64,000 nt of DNA, taken from the NCBI RefSeq assembly GCF_024623065.1, contig NZ_JANJZR010000011.1:25453-89452 (forward strand), in the 5' to 3' direction. Every line of letters begins with the position of its first letter. The first letter of the stretch is position 1. Below, piece by piece: positions 61,468 through 64,000 of this stretch. Both the position numbers and the translations under genes were made by a program. The notes under the pieces were generated by a model. That model was not told the DNA's origin, made no database searches, and saw nothing but the letters and a program-made list of their open reading frames with translations. This DNA is from Bacteroides acidifaciens (GTDB taxonomy: Bacteria > Bacteroidota > Bacteroidia > Bacteroidales > Bacteroidaceae).

Positions 61468-61841
61468 CCTTAATAAATATCTTGTTTTTCGATGACAAAA
61501 GTAAAATGAATTATTGAATTAAGCAATAATGTGTGCGCACACACACGATAACACAAATAGATTATAAAATTAATTATCAAACACTTATATCAAACGTAGC
61601 AAATATACACATGTTATTAAACATAAGAAAAAATCCAAAATTATCAGTAAAAAGTACTCCTGAAAGCAGATAAAGAAGAGAAAAAAAATAGTTTTTATCA
61701 CGAAAAAGATAGAAAAGAATAGAGAAAGTGGTAAAGTGTGTGCGAACACACGATAATATTCAGTGTATACATAAGCGAATAAAATAGTAAAAAAGAATTG
61801 ATAATCAACTATATGTTAACTGATTACCAATTCTGAAAATA
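61468..61841. promoter_or_regulatory. Regulatory region of the hexuronate operon with two LacI-type operators
   Basis: A 374-base gap. CAAAAGTA at 61496-61503 reads TACTTTTG on the minus strand (-7 box). TGTGTGCGCACACA at 61530-61543 is a perfect palindrome around a CG centre, as in LacI/PurR operators. A second, nearly identical site TGTGTGCGAACACA lies near 61737-61750, about 208 bases upstream. Both are followed by ACGATAA. The spacing suggests DNA looping. The remainder is AT-rich. Confidence 0.7.
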
Positions 61842-62129
61842 TTATTTCTCCCACTTTTCTTTTGCTTTTCCAGCCATCTTATCGGCTTCTGCTGCCACTT
61901 TATCAGCAATTTCGGCTCCGGTTTCTACCGCTTTCAGTCCAAGATTCATTGCTTTTTTCTCTGCACAAGCTGCCGCCGCCTCAGCATCGCGACCAATGCG
62001 GTGGATAGCGTCATAAATTTCATTTTCCAGTTGTCGGGCTTTTGCGGTACGTGAAAGACGATAAGCAATAGCACCAAGGATAGAACCAAGTCCAAGTCCA
62101 ATCCAGAAATTTCCATGTCTACATTCCAT
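61842..62129 (-). CDS. YtxH-like stress protein, copy 2
   Basis: A 95-residue protein with a Gly-rich membrane anchor (FWIGLGLGSILGAIAYRLSRT) and an amphipathic helical tail (AAAACAEKKAMNLGLKAVETGAEIADKVAAEADKMAGKAKEKWEK). The anchor closely resembles that of the YtxH-like protein at 38539 (IGLGVGSVIGALAYRF), so the two are paralogues. It lies between the regulatory region of the hexuronate operon and the divergent MFS gene. Confidence 0.8.
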   Translation of the reverse strand: MECRHGNFWIGLGLGSILGAIAYRLSRTAKARQLENEIYDAIHRIGRDAEAAAACAEKKAMNLGLKAVETGAEIADKVAAEADKMAGKAKEKWEK

Positions 62130-62297
62130 AATTAAGTTCAGTTTTTTAGATTAAAAATAAATTATATACCCAATAAAGTTCATTTTATCCTCCTTTTTTA
62201 ATTCAACAACAGCAGGTATAAAGAATAGTTCAGTAACTCAAAACTGAATTAACGACAATTTACAATCCTTAGTTTTAGAAAAACAGGAAAGTTTGCG

Positions 62298-62305
62298 TAC
62301 CTTTG
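62298..62305 (+). promoter_or_regulatory. Putative -7 promoter element of the MFS gene
   Basis: TACCTTTG, an exact TAnnTTTG match, 41 bases upstream of the ATG at 62346. No good TTTG at -33. Confidence 0.5.
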
Positions 62306-62345
62306 CAGCCAATTTTTCAGGAACACTTCTAAAGCAATAGGTATC

Positions 62346-63551
62346 ATGATACAAAATCAGGAACAACCCGTAGGAAAAATTACATTTTCCATCTTAATCG
62401 CATTAAGTCTTTCACACTGTCTCAATGACCTTTTACAGTCCGTTGTATCAGCAGCTTATCCGCTATTCAAAGATGATTTAGGATTGAGTTTTGCGCAAAT
62501 CGGTCTTATCACACTGATTTATCAGCTATCAGCTTCGGTCTTCCAACCGATTACCGGAATCATCTTTGATAAATATCCCGTCGCATGGTCATTGCCTATC
62601 GGAATGAGCTTCACCATGATAGGACTGATAAACTTAGCTTTTTCTGATAATCTTTATTGGATACTACTGTCCGTATTCTTAATCGGAATCGGTTCTTCCG
62701 TATTGCACCCGGAAGCCTCGCGCATCACATTTCTCGCTTCGGGTGGAAAACGCGGACTGGCACAATCACTCTTTCAGGTAGGTGGCAATTTTGGTGGTTC
62801 GCTAGGCCCTTTATTGGTGGCTTTGCTCGTTGCCCCTTATGGAAGACAGCATCTTTTCATATTTGCATTTGTAGCGGTTGCAGCTATCGGAGTCATGTAT
62901 CCGATTTGCAAATGGTATAAATCTTATCTCAACCGGATGAAGGCTCAGACTGTCAGCGTCAGAAAACCGGTTCATCTCCCTTTGCCTATGGATAAAACGG
63001 CTATCTCTATCGGGATATTACTTATATTGATTTTCTCGAAATATATCTATATGGCGAGTCTGACCAGTTATTATACATTTTATCTGATTCACAAATTCAA
63101 TGTTAGCGTACAGGAATCGCAGCTATATTTATTTATATTCTTGGTTGCTACGGCTATCGGAACATTGGTGGGCGGCCCCGTAGGCGACCGCGTCGGGCGG
63201 AAGTATGTTATTTGGGCTTCAATTTTGGGAGCTGCCCCGTTCAGTTTACTGATGCCTCACGCTAATCTGGTATGGACTATTATTTTAAGTTTCTGCGTGG
63301 GATTGATGCTTTCTTCCGCTTTCCCTGCCATATTGCTTTATGCTCAAGAGCTACTTCCTACCAAACTTGGATTAATATCAGGCCTGTTCTTCGGATTTGC
63401 TTTCGGGGTTGCCGGTGTTGCATCGGCTGTGCTTGGTAACTTGGCGGATAAGACAAGTATTGAGTATGTTTATAATATATGTGCTTATATGCCGTTGCTG
63501 GGACTGGTCACGTTCTTTCTGCCTAATTTGAAGAAGAAAAAGATCGGATAG
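62346..63551 (+). CDS. MFS transporter, fosmidomycin-resistance (Fsr) type
   Basis: A 401-residue major facilitator with about 12 membrane helices. Family features are the N-terminal SLSHCLNDLLQSVVSAAYPLFKDDLGLSFAQIGLITLIYQ, the motif-A-like GGPVGDRVGRK between helices 8 and 9, and LHPEASRITF, EALGxxSGLFFG-like LGLISGLFFGFAFGVAG near the end. Fsr proteins export fosmidomycin, which blocks DXR in the MEP pathway; the real natural substrate is uncertain. It has its own promoter and is divergent from the YtxH-like gene. Confidence 0.9.
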   Translation: MIQNQEQPVGKITFSILIALSLSHCLNDLLQSVVSAAYPLFKDDLGLSFAQIGLITLIYQLSASVFQPITGIIFDKYPVAWSLPIGMSFTMIGLINLAFSDNLYWILLSVFLIGIGSSVLHPEASRITFLASGGKRGLAQSLFQVGGNFGGSLGPLLVALLVAPYGRQHLFIFAFVAVAAIGVMYPICKWYKSYLNRMKAQTVSVRKPVHLPLPMDKTAISIGILLILIFSKYIYMASLTSYYTFYLIHKFNVSVQESQLYLFIFLVATAIGTLVGGPVGDRVGRKYVIWASILGAAPFSLLMPHANLVWTIILSFCVGLMLSSAFPAILLYAQELLPTKLGLISGLFFGFAFGVAGVASAVLGNLADKTSIEYVYNICAYMPLLGLVTFFLPNLKKKKIG

Positions 63552-63620
63552 AAATCTACATAAATAAAGCGAAGCAAAGCGCATTATATTAACATATTTA
63601 ATTGGAGATAAAAGAAACGT

Positions 63621-63649
63621 CCGGTATTCGTCGTCACGACGTACACCGG
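63621..63649. terminator. Hairpin downstream of the MFS gene
   Basis: CCGGTATTCGTCGT and ACGACGTACACCGG pair over 14 positions with two mismatches around one base. It lies 70 bases after the MFS stop and ahead of the convergent small gene; a T-run is lacking. Confidence 0.55.
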
Positions 63650-63690
63650 TCTACAAGTTAAGGTCAAAGTCAAAAAATTAAGAGAGCTAT

Positions 63691-63885
63691 TTATAAATTT
63701 GGGTTCGCGTTTATTTCTTTTTCGGGAATAGCGTACAAATAGTAGGTGCTATTCTCTGTGAATGGCTTACCATTCGGAAAACGAAGGAACCAATGTCCTA
63801 ATGGATTCCGTTTGGCAAAGGTGCCGCCTTCCTGCCAACAATACACTTCCGCCTTTTGTTCATCTTCCGCCTCTATCAGATACAT
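63691..63885 (-). CDS. Small hypothetical protein
   Basis: A 64-residue cytoplasmic protein, MYLIEAEDEQKAEVYCWQEG to KEINANPNL, without a signal or membrane segment. Two short strand-like parts with Trp and Phe (CWQEGGTFAKRNPLGHWFLRF) suggest a compact beta fold. I do not recognise the family. It is convergent with the MFS gene. Confidence 0.65.
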   Translation of the reverse strand: MYLIEAEDEQKAEVYCWQEGGTFAKRNPLGHWFLRFPNGKPFTENSTYYLYAIPEKEINANPNL

Positions 63886-63923
63886 TTTGCTTGCTGTAAC
63901 TAACAGTATATAGAAGTTTTTTG

Positions 63924-64000
63924 TTTAGAGCCTGTTTAAATTTTCCTGAGATTATGTTAGATAGGCTTTACCGACCTGTTTTTATTCGTCACATAGTCTC
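63924..64000. mobile_element. Start of a second copy of the dispersed repeat element
   Basis: TTTAGAGCCTGTTTAAATTT and on to the window end is the reverse complement, without a mismatch over 77 bases, of 45699-45775. The GAGCCTG end begins at 63928. The element continues past the window. Confidence 0.85.

Overview
This window is chromosomal DNA from a member of the Bacteroidales, most likely the genus Bacteroides. The evidence is the repeated -7 promoter element TAnnTTTG (often with TTTG near -33), the near absence of strong Shine-Dalgarno sites, outer-membrane OmpA/beta-barrel proteins, SDR-type threonine dehydrogenase, a large tricorn-like protease, and housekeeping proteins that all read as Bacteroides types. 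No species call is made because no search could be run.

Layout. 1-9.3 kb: the 3' end of folC, ridA, and a minus-strand block of replication, repair and cofactor genes (dnaN, exonuclease, coaBC, recN, rlmB, a degenerate protease-TPR protein), with a DUF3127 OB-fold-like protein diverging from dnaN. 9.8-17.5 kb: an unknown membrane-anchored protein, a PhnP-like phosphodiesterase, murB, a DUF4348-like lipoprotein, the divergent threonine-degradation pair tdh/kbl, a DUF2721-like protein and ferritin. 17.5-25 kb: lysA, lysC, ftsE, hisIE, hisF, hisA, hisH and purU on one strand; the gaps between the his genes carry different tandem repeats. 25-28 kb: intergenic tandem repeats, two identical tRNA-Asp genes, a low-GC acetyltransferase fused to a FISUMP/DUF1566-like domain, and insertion-element remnants. 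28-35.4 kb: an exported CMD-cupin protein with an ABM-like lipoprotein, then a compact five-gene operon matching the poorly characterised STM4011-STM4015 set (two radical SAM proteins, an alkaline-phosphatase-superfamily hydrolase, an ATP-grasp protein and a WGR/leucine-rich protein). 35.5-43.1 kb: an envelope/general-stress cluster with two OmpA paralogues, BrkB, two YtxH-like proteins, GlsB, a LEA-like lipoprotein and Mn-catalase. 43.4-46.9 kb: a divergent DXS-like enzyme and a decaying zone (MITE-like element, AraC pseudogene, truncated membrane protein). 47-56 kb: tricorn-like S41 protease, an MBL-fold remnant, flavoprotein, alpha/beta hydrolase with its AraC regulator, and a RING plus TerD-like protein. 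56-64 kb: a tRNA-like element, SIMPL protein, exonuclease, a hexuronate operon (lacI-type regulator, SDR reductase, uxuA), a YtxH-like protein, an Fsr-type MFS transporter, and a repeat copy running off the window end.

How the genes fit together. TDH and KBL convert threonine to glycine plus acetyl-CoA. HisH, HisA, HisF and HisIE supply the middle of histidine synthesis, and LysC and LysA are the first and last steps of DAP/lysine synthesis. UxuA and the SDR reductase convert fructuronate through mannonate to KDG, probably under the adjacent LacI-type regulator, which has two similar palindromes upstream. The STM4011-4015-like operon is the best candidate for an undescribed system: its composition suggests radical-SAM and ATP-dependent modification of a substrate, possibly a peptide, together with phospho-ester chemistry, but the substrate is unknown. 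All functional statements rest on motif reading and family knowledge; no database or folding computation was run.
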